The notes below the pieces were generated by a model. It was given only the letters and a program-made list of their open reading frames with translations, ran no database searches and was not told the origin of the DNA. Of a DNA stretch of 64,000 nucleotides, positions 34,303 to 42,051 are shown one piece after another (position 1 is the first letter of the stretch; each line of letters begins with the position of its first letter). The stretch comes from Granulibacter bethesdensis (GTDB taxonomy: Bacteria > Pseudomonadota > Alphaproteobacteria > Acetobacterales > Acetobacteraceae), in NCBI RefSeq assembly GCF_001889525.1, contig NZ_CP018192.1:776001-840000 (forward strand), given 5' to 3'. Both the position numbers and the translations under genes were made by a program.

Positions 34303-34348
34303 TCAAGCCGATCGCTGTTGTGCTGTAACAGACTGAAGACTTATGCTG

Positions 34349-34385
34349 AAAGCAGGCGTTCCATAATGGGGCGCCTGCTTTTTTT
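34349..34385 (+). terminator. Terminator after gltB
   Basis: AAAGCAGGCG (34349-34358) pairs perfectly with CGCCTGCTTT (34372-34381) and continues into a seven-base T run. Confidence 0.9.
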
Positions 34386-34465
34386 CGGGTGGTGATAGTA
34401 ATTCGTGCCCCTGTCCTTCGCATGGGGCTTATCGAGCCGGTGGAGGATGAGATAGAAGTTTCCGC

Positions 34466-35134
34466 ATGCGCACTTTGTATCACCTTCCTCTTTGTCCGTT
34501 TTCCAGAAAAGTCCGCGTCGTTCTGGCGGAGAGAAAGCTTCCTTTCGAACTGAAAGTCGAAAAAGTCTGGGAACGCCGCCCGGAGTATCTTGAGATGAAC
34601 CCGGCGGCCACGGTGCCGGTGCTGGTGGAGCAGAATGGTCTGCCCATCCCGGATTCATCGGTCATCTGTGAATATCTGGAGGAAGCCTATCCTGATATCT
34701 CCCTGCTTGGGCGCAGTCTGGCCGAGCGTGTGGAGACGCGGCGTCTGGCGGCCTGGTTCGATGGCCGATTTTATCAGGAGGTGACGAAAAATCTGGTGGG
34801 TGAAAAATATCTGAAACGCCTGTTAGGGCGCGGCAATCCTGATGCGACGGCGATCAGGACCGGATTCACCAGCCTGCGCTATCACATGGAGTATCTCGGT
34901 TATCTTGCGGATACACGGAAATGGTTGGCGGGTGCTGCCATCGGTCTGGCCGATTTCGCGGCGGCGGCGCATGTATCCTGTCTGGATTTTGGCGGCGATA
35001 TCGACTGGGAGAAATTTCCCGCCGCCCGTGACTGGTATGCGAGGATCAAAAGTCGCCCTAGCTTCCGCAGTATTCTCGCTGACCGCGTGCCCGGCATCAT
35101 TCCGCCAACCCATTACGCCGATCTCGATTTCTAG
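34466..35134 (+). CDS. fzlA: GST-like protein, probable FtsZ-binding FzlA
   Basis: 222 residues with a thioredoxin-fold N-domain (LYHLPLCPFSRKVRVVLAERKLPFE) and an all-helical GST C-domain. Features I associate with alphaproteobacterial FzlA are the VWERRPEYLEMNPA segment, PIPDSSVICEYLEE, WFDGRFYQEVTKNLVGEKYLKRL and the conserved C-terminal THYADLDF tail. FzlA binds and curves FtsZ filaments in Caulobacter and is needed for constriction. The assignment is from memory of the family; a generic glutathione S-transferase remains possible. It is alone on its strand between gltB and a convergent TPR gene. Confidence 0.75.
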   Translation: MRTLYHLPLCPFSRKVRVVLAERKLPFELKVEKVWERRPEYLEMNPAATVPVLVEQNGLPIPDSSVICEYLEEAYPDISLLGRSLAERVETRRLAAWFDGRFYQEVTKNLVGEKYLKRLLGRGNPDATAIRTGFTSLRYHMEYLGYLADTRKWLAGAAIGLADFAAAAHVSCLDFGGDIDWEKFPAARDWYARIKSRPSFRSILADRVPGIIPPTHYADLDF

Positions 35135-35163
35135 AGCTTTCAGGGCCGATTCAGGAGAGAATG

Positions 35164-36015
35164 TTATTTCTGCTCCGGTCCAGCTTCCTGCAAAGCGAGG
35201 TTCTGTGCGGCGAGATCACTGGTAGCGGAATCGGGGGCCAATGAGATGATTCGTTCCCAGTCCTGCCTGGCGCCGTCTTCATTTCCCTGTCGCTGCCGCA
35301 AAATGCCGCGTTCCAGCAGGGCATCGACATTATCCGGATCCTGATCCAGTGCCCTGGCGATATCGTCTGCCGCCTGATCCGGCTTATCCAGCCGCCGGAG
35401 GGAAGCGGCGCGGTAAACCAGTGCATCGGTTCGGCGCGAATCGATGTCCAGCGCGTGATTAAGATCGGCGATGGCTTCCTTGAAGTGCTCCAGTGTAGCG
35501 AAGGCAACAGCTCGATCGATCAGCAGGTCGGGATCATCGGGGGCCAGAGCCAGCGCATGGCTGGCGGCTTCCAGAGCTTTCTGTGTATTGCCCGCGATAA
35601 TCCATGCCTGATCGGCCTGACCGAAAATACTGGCCCGCGCAATGGCGGGTGCCTTGCTGGTAGTGCCCAGCGTTTCCAGCATGCGGGCGCCCGTTTCAGC
35701 ATTGCCCAATGCGATTTCCGCCAGCGCAGCGCAATGGGCCGCACCATCTCCCCCTGTTTTCCAGTTTTCCGCCATCTGATAAGCGCCGGAGGGATCGGTG
35801 GTGAGCATGGAGAGGCAACGGTCGTAATCCGCGCCCTGTGCGATCCGGGGCGGCACTGGCGGGACGGGGAGATCTTCAGCTGAGTCGGTGGCGTTTTCAT
35901 TATTGCTCGGCGCAGGAAAGGGCGACTGATCCTGGCTGAGCCACCAGACACCGCCGCCTGCGCCCGCAATCAGCAGGATCATCAGCAGAACATGTAGAGG
36001 CGCTGGGGATTTCAT
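35164..36015 (-). CDS. Membrane-anchored tetratricopeptide repeat protein
   Basis: 283 residues. A single N-terminal hydrophobic helix (about 8-26, VLLMILLIAGAGGGVWWL) serves as a membrane anchor or uncleaved signal. An acidic/proline-rich stretch (32-60) precedes helical repeats. At least three canonical TPRs are clear at about 145-250, for example AWIIAGNTQKALEAASHALALAPDDPDLL and DALVYRAASLRRLDKPDQAADDIARALDQDPDN. It is predicted to face the periplasm as a protein-interaction scaffold. No partner is evident; it diverges from the SDR gene 100 bp away. Confidence 0.8.
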   Translation of the reverse strand: MKSPAPLHVLLMILLIAGAGGGVWWLSQDQSPFPAPSNNENATDSAEDLPVPPVPPRIAQGADYDRCLSMLTTDPSGAYQMAENWKTGGDGAAHCAALAEIALGNAETGARMLETLGTTSKAPAIARASIFGQADQAWIIAGNTQKALEAASHALALAPDDPDLLIDRAVAFATLEHFKEAIADLNHALDIDSRRTDALVYRAASLRRLDKPDQAADDIARALDQDPDNVDALLERGILRQRQGNEDGARQDWERIISLAPDSATSDLAAQNLALQEAGPEQK

Positions 36016-36114
36016 GACGGGTAACAGTCTAGCCTGCTAATGTGGCTTGCGGAAATGGCGGGTTTGCGTTTCGCATGACGGTCCATGTCTGAAACCCTGA
36101 CAAGAGCGTGAGCG

Positions 36115-36996
36115 ATGGATCAAGGCAAACTCCTGATTTTCGGCCTCGGTTACACGGGCACGGCAACGGCGCGTATGGCGCTTTCCGATGGCTGGTCCGT
36201 GATCGGGACGAAACGGCAGGCAGATTCCTCGGCTTTGCCAGGCGGAGAAGTTCTGGCTTTTGATGATCCGGCTATCGCCGAGAGGCTGTTTTCCGCGACC
36301 CATCTGCTGGTGACGGCCGCACCGGATGGAGGAGGGGATCCGGTGTTGGTTCGATGGGGGGATGCTATTCGCGGTGCCCCCCGACTGCGATGGATTGGAT
36401 ATTATTCCAGCACAGGCGTCTATGGCGACTGGGACGGAGCATGGGTGGACGAAGCAACCCCGCCTCGGCCGGCGCATGCTCGCAGTCAGAGGCGACTGGA
36501 GGCGGAGCAGGCATGGAAGGCGCTGGCCGATCATCATGCCATCGATATCATCCGGCTGGCTGGCATTTACGGGCCGGGCCGTTCTGCACTGGATGATGTT
36601 CGCGCCGGTCGGGCGCGGCGCGTCATTAAACCAGGCCATGCTTTCGGGCGCATCCATCGGGACGATATTGCCCGTGCCACGCTGGTGGCGGCCTCACGAG
36701 CAGGGGCTGGCGTAAGGATATTGAATTTTGTGGATGATTGCCCGGCTGAAAGTGCCGCTGTGGTGGAAGAGGCAGCGCGGCTGTTGCATGCACCCCTGCC
36801 ACCGTCTGTCCTGTTTAAGGAGGCAGTCGCCACCATGTCTTCGATGGCCCGCAGCTTCTGGGACGATAACCGACGTGTCTCCTGTGTTGCTACCAAGGTG
36901 GAACTGGGCATCGACTGGCTTTATCCGTCTTTCAAAGAGGGACTAAATGCCATCTTGGCGGAGGAGGGAGGCGCGGCTACAGAAGGGAGCATCTGA
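36115..36996 (+). CDS. SDR family NAD(P)-binding protein (YeeZ-like)
   Basis: 293 residues. The Rossmann N-terminus LLIFGLGYTGTATARMA (6-22) and the YYSSTGVYGDW segment (near 97) match the atypical SDR family of YeeZ-type epimerase-like proteins. IIRLAGIYGPGRS, then RRVIKPGHAFGRIHRDDIA follow as usual. The substrate is unknown. In other alphaproteobacteria a similar protein lies close to fzlA and queG; here the TPR gene intervenes. It is followed by a tiny frame leading into nuoM. Confidence 0.75.
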   Translation: MDQGKLLIFGLGYTGTATARMALSDGWSVIGTKRQADSSALPGGEVLAFDDPAIAERLFSATHLLVTAAPDGGGDPVLVRWGDAIRGAPRLRWIGYYSSTGVYGDWDGAWVDEATPPRPAHARSQRRLEAEQAWKALADHHAIDIIRLAGIYGPGRSALDDVRAGRARRVIKPGHAFGRIHRDDIARATLVAASRAGAGVRILNFVDDCPAESAAVVEEAARLLHAPLPPSVLFKEAVATMSSMARSFWDDNRRVSCVATKVELGIDWLYPSFKEGLNAILAEEGGAATEGSI

Positions 36997-37005
36997 CATT
37001 GGCCG

Positions 37006-37125
37006 ATGCTGTGGCTAAAAATATTGATGGCAGGTCTTGTCATGGATGCTGCGGTGCAGCAAAAAACTGCTCAAGCCAGCATCCCGATGCGCCGTCCCGT
37101 TCGCTCTGCCCGTGAATTTTGGTGA
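37006..37125 (+). CDS. Possible 39-residue leader/small protein coupled to nuoM
   Basis: Reading from ATG 37006 (or ATG 37027 or 37042) gives MLWLKILMAGLVMDAAV through RRPVRSAREFW and TGA at 37123-37125. The nuoM GTG (37122) overlaps this stop as GTGA, the classic coupling arrangement, and nuoM has no ribosome site of its own. The N-terminal third is hydrophobic and the C-terminal third basic. I recognise no family and there is no good Shine-Dalgarno for it, so it may be a chance frame. Confidence 0.3.
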   Translation: MLWLKILMAGLVMDAAVQQKTAQASIPMRRPVRSAREFW

Positions 37126-38651
37126 TCGCCTTGCATCTTCCTATTCTGTCTATCCTTGTGGGTCTGCCAGTTTTTGGCTCCTTCCTTCTGCTGTTCTTGC
37201 GGGGGACGGGCATTTCGCAGGCTGCGACAGCCCGGGGTATCGCGCTGGGCGTCAGCCTGATTACTTTTCTGCTGTCCCTGGTGCTGTGGATCGAGTTTGA
37301 TCCTTCGGTAACGGGGCTCCAGTTCGAGGAACGGGCAAACTGGATGCCGGGCTTCGGCGTTTCCTATCATCTCGGGGTAGACGGTTTCAGCCTTTTGCTG
37401 CTTCTACTGACAACCTTGCTGACGCCGATTTCCATTCTGGCGGCATGGCGGGTCATTCACGAGCGTGTTTCTCATTACATGCTGGCTGTGCTGATGTTGC
37501 AGGCCGCAATGATCGGCGTGTTCGTTGCGCAGGACTTCGTGGTTTTCTACATCTCCTATGAGGCGACGCTGGTTCCTGGTTCCCTGTTGATCGGTCTGTG
37601 GGGCGGCCCACGTCGTGCTTTCGCGGCCATGAAGTTCTTTCTGCTGACTTTCGGCAGCTCCCTGCTGATGCTGTTGGTGCTGCTGTATGCGTGGTATGTC
37701 ACTGGCTCCACCGATATGGATGTGCTGCTGCATACGCGCTTCCCCATGATGGCACAGAGCCTGATTTTCCTGGCTTTCGTGCTGGCTTTCGGCACCAAAC
37801 TGCCGATCTGGCCGCTGCATTCCTGGCTGCCGGATGCTTATGGCGAAGCGCCCACCCCTGCGACCGCACTGCTCTCCGGTGTTATGGCCAAGGCGGGCGC
37901 CTATGGTCTGCTGCGCTTCGCCATTGGCATGGCGCCTGATGCGGCGCGCCACTATGCGCCGGTGATGATGATTCTCGGTGTCGTCGGAGTGATCTACGCA
38001 GCCATCATCGCCTGTGCGCAGACCGATATGAAGAAAATGGTCGCCTATTCCTCCTTCTCCCATATGGGGATGGTGGTGGTGGGCTTGTTCAGCCTGACCA
38101 CCGAGGGCATGGATGGTGCGCTGTTCCAGATGGTTTCGCATGGGATCATCATCGCGGGCCTGTTCTTCTGCGTCAGCATGGTCAGCTTCCGCGCAGGGTC
38201 CCGTGATTTCGGGAAAGTCACGGGCGTCGTTAATTACGCCCCGCGACTGGCGGCTCTGGCGATGGCCTTTTCCATGGCGAGCATCGGCTTGCCGGGAACG
38301 GGTGGCTTCGTTGGCGAGGTATTGGTTATTTTCGGTGCCCTGCATGTCAATTTCTGGCTGGCCCTGCTGGCTGGCACTAGCATGGTGCTGGGTGCGATCT
38401 ACATGCTGAGCTTTTACTGGCGTGTCATGTTCGGCAAGCTGAGCGGGGCTGTCGCCGTTCTGCATGATATGACGCGTCTGGAGATGGCGGTGCTGGTGCC
38501 GCTTGCCGTGTTGACGCTGTGGATGGGGTTCTACCCGACCAGCTTTACCAGAGTGTTCAATGCCAGCGCCCATGCGCAGGTTGTAGCCGTGAACGCCTAT
38601 GACCATGCGCTGGCTTCTGACGCCCTGCCGGTTGTGATCAGTCGCAATTAA
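37122..38651 (+). CDS. nuoM: NADH-quinone oxidoreductase subunit M (stand-alone copy)
   Basis: 509 residues from GTG 37122 (TTG 37119 is the only other early start because TGA lies at 37113-37115). It is a 14-helix antiporter-like subunit of complex I. The proton-channel glutamate is in FYISYEATLVPGSLLIG (aligned with E. coli E144). TKLPIWPLHSWLPDAYGEAPTPATALLSGVMAKAGAYG and AQTDMKKMVAYSSFSHMG are NuoM signatures and separate it from MrpD. No other nuo gene is in this window, which is unusual because nuoM normally sits in the nuoA-N operon. Its stop shares bases with the convergent gluQ stop (TTAA). Confidence 0.93.
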   Translation: MIALHLPILSILVGLPVFGSFLLLFLRGTGISQAATARGIALGVSLITFLLSLVLWIEFDPSVTGLQFEERANWMPGFGVSYHLGVDGFSLLLLLLTTLLTPISILAAWRVIHERVSHYMLAVLMLQAAMIGVFVAQDFVVFYISYEATLVPGSLLIGLWGGPRRAFAAMKFFLLTFGSSLLMLLVLLYAWYVTGSTDMDVLLHTRFPMMAQSLIFLAFVLAFGTKLPIWPLHSWLPDAYGEAPTPATALLSGVMAKAGAYGLLRFAIGMAPDAARHYAPVMMILGVVGVIYAAIIACAQTDMKKMVAYSSFSHMGMVVVGLFSLTTEGMDGALFQMVSHGIIIAGLFFCVSMVSFRAGSRDFGKVTGVVNYAPRLAALAMAFSMASIGLPGTGGFVGEVLVIFGALHVNFWLALLAGTSMVLGAIYMLSFYWRVMFGKLSGAVAVLHDMTRLEMAVLVPLAVLTLWMGFYPTSFTRVFNASAHAQVVAVNAYDHALASDALPVVISRN

Positions 38652-39517
38652 GGTTGGGATACAATGTCAGCCTTTCTGATACGTTCCATGATGTCCTGTG
38701 GGCAGGCTCCGTTTTCCCGCAGGGATCGCACGGTCAGAGCTGAATCGCGTTTTGCCAGCCTGTGTCCATCAGCTCCCTTCAGTAGGCCATGATGCGCATA
38801 AGCGGGTTCCGGCCAGCCGAACAGGGTCTGTAGCAGGCGGTGCAGGTCGGTGGCCGCCAGCAAATCTTCCCCCCGCGTCACCAGCGTAACGCCCTGGACG
38901 GCATCGTCATGCGCGGCACAGAGGTGATAGCTGGCAGGCACGTCCTTCCGTGCCAGTACTACATCACCAAAGCGTTCCGGGTAACATGGAAAGCGGATGC
39001 CATGTTCGATCCGCTCCAGCGGATGAGACAGACGGCATAATGCGGCCTGCATGTCGAGCCGCCATGCACAGGCCTCTCCCGCAGCCAGTCGCGCCTCTCG
39101 TTCAGCCGGTGACAGAGAACGGCAGGTGCCCGGATAAAGCGGCATGCCATCCGGGCTGTGAGGCGCCCGAGTGGCTTCGGCGATTTCGCGGGTAATGGCG
39201 GCGCGAGTGCAGAAACACGGATAGAGCAATCCCTCTGACCGGAGATTTTCCAGTGCCTGGCTGTATTCCGCCATGTGTTTGGACTGGATACGCACAGGTT
39301 GCTGCCATTCAAAGCCCAGCCAGCCGAGATCCTCCAGCAGCGCCGCACTCCATTCCGGGCGGCAACGGGTTGTGTCGATATCCTCAATCCGCAGCAGGAA
39401 ATGGCCATCGTTGGCCTGCCTTCTGGCCTGCCACGCGGCATAGACATGCCCCAGATGCAGATGGCCGGTGGGGCTGGGGGCAAAACGGGTGATGGCAAAA
39501 CGGGTGATGACAGTCAT
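38648..39517 (-). CDS. gluQ: Glutamyl-Q tRNA(Asp) synthetase
   Basis: 289 residues, the compact size of GluQRS, lacking the anticodon-binding half of GltX. It has the class I signature SPTGHLHLGH (15-24) and LAKRD for the KMSKS equivalent. Zinc ligands are in CFCTRAAI and the later YPGTC. It activates glutamate without tRNA and attaches it to queuosine 34 of tRNA-Asp. It is convergent with nuoM and divergent from the esterase gene, 14 bp apart from the latter's first possible start. Confidence 0.93.
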   Translation of the reverse strand: MTVITRFAITRFAPSPTGHLHLGHVYAAWQARRQANDGHFLLRIEDIDTTRCRPEWSAALLEDLGWLGFEWQQPVRIQSKHMAEYSQALENLRSEGLLYPCFCTRAAITREIAEATRAPHSPDGMPLYPGTCRSLSPAEREARLAAGEACAWRLDMQAALCRLSHPLERIEHGIRFPCYPERFGDVVLARKDVPASYHLCAAHDDAVQGVTLVTRGEDLLAATDLHRLLQTLFGWPEPAYAHHGLLKGADGHRLAKRDSALTVRSLRENGACPQDIMERIRKADIVSQP

Positions 39518-39531
39518 GGAAAGCGTTTATC

Positions 39532-40287
39532 ATGGCCTCTTGCGGAGACGAATGCATGATGACTCATCCACAAGGATGGATAACTTGGCCTTCTAATGAA
39601 GGGGGGGATCCTGCAACCGCGATCATGGGGTGGATGAAGCCGCCCGTGCATAGCCCGGCGCAATGTCTGATCGTGCTGTGCCACGGCCATGGCAATGATG
39701 CGTGTGGCATGGTGTGGCTGGGGGAGCGTTGGGCGCCTCATTTGCCCGACGCCGCTTTTTTATCTCTGAACGGGTGGGAGCCATGTGTGCTGCATCCCGG
39801 CACACGCCAATGGTGGTCTTTGCGTGATCGGACACCGGAAACCGACCGTGCCGGAGCGACGCGTCTCGGCCCTGTTCTGGCAGAGACGATCAGGATTGCC
39901 GCCGCGTGGCTTGGTTTGACCGAAAGGGAGGTTGCTCTGGTCGGCTTTAGCCAGGGCGCCATGAGCGTATTGGCGGCCGGGCTGTTCGAGGAAAGCCGGA
40001 TAGGGGGAGAGGTGGCAGGTGCCATCATCAGTATCGCCGGAGCCTTGCACCTGGCTGAGGAGGCTTCGATCCCGTCAGCGGACAATATGCCGGCCGTGCT
40101 GCTGCTCCATGGCGATCAGGATGATGTGGTGCCCCTTACGCGCAGCATGGTGGCCGATTCCAGGCTGAAAGCCATGCATGTGCCGGTCACACTGACTATC
40201 CTGCCGGGGGTTGGGCATGAGGTCACCGCTGAAGAAGCCGATTGCGCACTTGCGTTTATCATCAGGGATTTACAGGCGGATGCTTAG
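39532..40287 (+). CDS. Alpha/beta hydrolase (carboxylesterase/phospholipase type)
   Basis: 251 residues from ATG 39532; ATG 39556 or 39559 could be the true start. The oxyanion segment LIVLCHGHGND (46-56) and nucleophile S140 in LVGFSQGAMSV are clear. D197 in LLHGDQDDVVP and H229 in LPGVGHEV complete the triad. It matches the PF02230 family of short-chain esterases and lysophospholipases with broad substrates. It is probably cytoplasmic, as there is no signal peptide. It stands alone. Confidence 0.88.
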   Translation: MASCGDECMMTHPQGWITWPSNEGGDPATAIMGWMKPPVHSPAQCLIVLCHGHGNDACGMVWLGERWAPHLPDAAFLSLNGWEPCVLHPGTRQWWSLRDRTPETDRAGATRLGPVLAETIRIAAAWLGLTEREVALVGFSQGAMSVLAAGLFEESRIGGEVAGAIISIAGALHLAEEASIPSADNMPAVLLLHGDQDDVVPLTRSMVADSRLKAMHVPVTLTILPGVGHEVTAEEADCALAFIIRDLQADA

Positions 40288-40307
40288 ACGCTTTCTGTCA
40301 TGGTTGT

Positions 40308-40324
40308 TCATGACGAAGTCATGA
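40308..40324. repeat. Perfect 7-3-7 inverted repeat after the esterase gene
   Basis: TCATGAC-gaa-GTCATGA at 40308-40324, 21 bp after the esterase stop and about 138 bp before the HNH gene. There is no T run, so an operator for the downstream gene is as likely as a terminator. Confidence 0.35.
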
Positions 40325-40461
40325 CGTGTGCCTGTATCCGGGTTGCTACAACACGGCTTGTCTGCGATAAAAGTCAAAGTTCTCCGCGGCGCACATTATC
40401 TGGCAGTTCGTGGCTAGGATTTCTTCACCAGACTGTGCGACCGCCTGAATAGGAAGCGGCA

Positions 40462-41055
40462 ATGCCTGATGGTGAGCAGTTGCACAGCCTTGTCAGAACG
40501 GGTGGACCGGCACAGTTTCCGGCTCTGGTTCTCAATGCGGATTTCCGCCCGCTCTCATATTTTCCGCTCTCGCTATGGTCATGGCAGGATGCGGTGAAAG
40601 CGGTTTTTCTCGATCGTGTCTCCGTGCTCAGCGAATACGATCACGAAGTCCGTTCCCCCAGCCGTACGCTGAGACTGCCCAGCGTGATTGCGCTGAAGGA
40701 TTATGTCCCCACGGCAAGGCGCCCGGCTTTCACCCGGTTTAACGTGTTCCTGCGCGATGCTTTTTCCTGCCAGTATTGCGGGCAACGTATGCCGACGCCG
40801 GAACTGACCTTTGATCACGTTATTCCACGCTGCCGGGGTGGGCGGACGACCTGGGAAAACGTCATTACGGCCTGCGGAAGCTGTAATCTGCGCAAGGGGT
40901 CGCGGTTGCCGCGTGAATGCAATATGCTGCCTTTGACGACGCCGCGTCAGCCTTCAACGTGGGAGTTGCAGGATAATGGGCGGGCTTTCCCTCCCAACTA
41001 TCTGCATGAAAGCTGGCGCGACTATCTGTACTGGGACAGCGAATTGGAGAGCTGA
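40462..41055 (+). CDS. HNH endonuclease family protein
   Basis: 197 residues. The zinc-binding pairs are C103/C106 (FSCQYCGQ) and C138/C141 (TACGSCN), and the HNH core is TFDHVIPRCRGGRTTWENV with H119 and N133. The N-terminal ALVLNADFRPLSYFPLSLWSWQDAVKAVF is typical of the widely conserved chromosomal HNH group (found next to housekeeping genes, not phage-borne). The function in this group is unknown; DNA repair or nucleic-acid cleavage is inferred. It is followed by the Cox11 fusion 48 bp later. Confidence 0.9.
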   Translation: MPDGEQLHSLVRTGGPAQFPALVLNADFRPLSYFPLSLWSWQDAVKAVFLDRVSVLSEYDHEVRSPSRTLRLPSVIALKDYVPTARRPAFTRFNVFLRDAFSCQYCGQRMPTPELTFDHVIPRCRGGRTTWENVITACGSCNLRKGSRLPRECNMLPLTTPRQPSTWELQDNGRAFPPNYLHESWRDYLYWDSELES

Positions 41056-41103
41056 GCTTGACGGTCGCCTCTCTGTTGGCCGTAGGGCCGGCAGAGAAAG
41101 AAA

Positions 41104-42042
41104 ATGGCAGGCAGGCTGAGACAATACGGTATCCCTCTGGCGCTCATGATCATGGTCGCGGGGATGACGGGGCTGGTATCCTATTCGGTGACCTTGTACC
41201 GGCTGTTCTGCCAGGTGACCGGAGCAGGCGGCACCACCCAGCGTGTCACGGAGGATGAGGCGACCCAAGCGGTTTCATCCCGCATGGTCACAGTGTTCTT
41301 CAATGCCGATGTTTCCCCGAAACTGCCCTGGCGTTTTCGTCCTCTGCAACGCAGCGTCAAAGTGCGTCTGGGACAGCAGGTGCCGATTTTCTATGAAGCG
41401 GAGAACACCAGCGATCAGGATATCGTGGGCCATGCCACCTTCAATGTGACACCGGATAAAGCGGGGATCTACTTCAAGAAGATCGAGTGCTTCTGCTTTA
41501 CGGAGGAGAGATTGGCGGCGCATCGCTCGGTGCAGATGCCTGTGCTGTTCTATGTTGATCCGGCCATGGCCAACGATCCGGCCATGCAGGATGTGGATCA
41601 GATCACGCTGTCCTATACGTTTTTCCGTTCCGAGACCGGGCAGACTCCGGCGGATCTGGCGCGTTTTCATGACGGGCCGCCAGATGCGGCGTTGGGAAAG
41701 AAAATATTCGCTGCCCAATGTTCAGGCTGTCATGAAATGGAGACCGATAAGGAAGGTCCCCGTCTGGCAGGCATTATCGGCCGTAAGGCCGGCTCTGTGC
41801 CGGGTTATCCATACAGCAAGGCCTTGGCGGCTGCGGATTTCATCTGGGATGAGGGGCATCTCGACCGCTGGCTGGCCGGCCCTGCCGCCATGCTGCCCGG
41901 TGCGGCGATGCCCATGAGCATCGATAATCCTGTCGCCCGGCGGGATATCATCGCCTACCTGAAGCAGGTCATGCCCGGAAAATCGACGGAGGTGACTCCC
42001 CAGCCGCCGACTGCACCGGCAGATCGGAAAGGGCCGGGTTGA
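41104..42042 (+). CDS. Cox11/CtaG copper chaperone fused to a class I cytochrome c domain
   Basis: 312 residues. A single N-terminal transmembrane helix (about 11-33) is followed by C36 and a Cox11/CtaG beta-sandwich (about 60-178) with the copper-binding FKKIECFCFTEE (C129, C131) and ADVSPKLPWRFRPLQR. Residues 193-290 form a cytochrome c: CSGCH (206-210), GPRLAGIIGRKAGSV and the axial methionine M269 in LPGAAMPM. Cox11 inserts CuB into cytochrome oxidase subunit I. The fused heme domain could donate an electron for copper reduction or serve as an electron carrier. The reading frame is continuous; no oxidase genes are nearby. Confidence 0.92.
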   Translation: MAGRLRQYGIPLALMIMVAGMTGLVSYSVTLYRLFCQVTGAGGTTQRVTEDEATQAVSSRMVTVFFNADVSPKLPWRFRPLQRSVKVRLGQQVPIFYEAENTSDQDIVGHATFNVTPDKAGIYFKKIECFCFTEERLAAHRSVQMPVLFYVDPAMANDPAMQDVDQITLSYTFFRSETGQTPADLARFHDGPPDAALGKKIFAAQCSGCHEMETDKEGPRLAGIIGRKAGSVPGYPYSKALAAADFIWDEGHLDRWLAGPAAMLPGAAMPMSIDNPVARRDIIAYLKQVMPGKSTEVTPQPPTAPADRKGPG

Positions 42043-42051
42043 GGGAAAATA

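Noticed and set aside
37404-38606. 400-codon His/Gln-rich frame antisense to nuoM
   Set aside because: Antisense of a membrane-protein gene yields such composition; no start signal.
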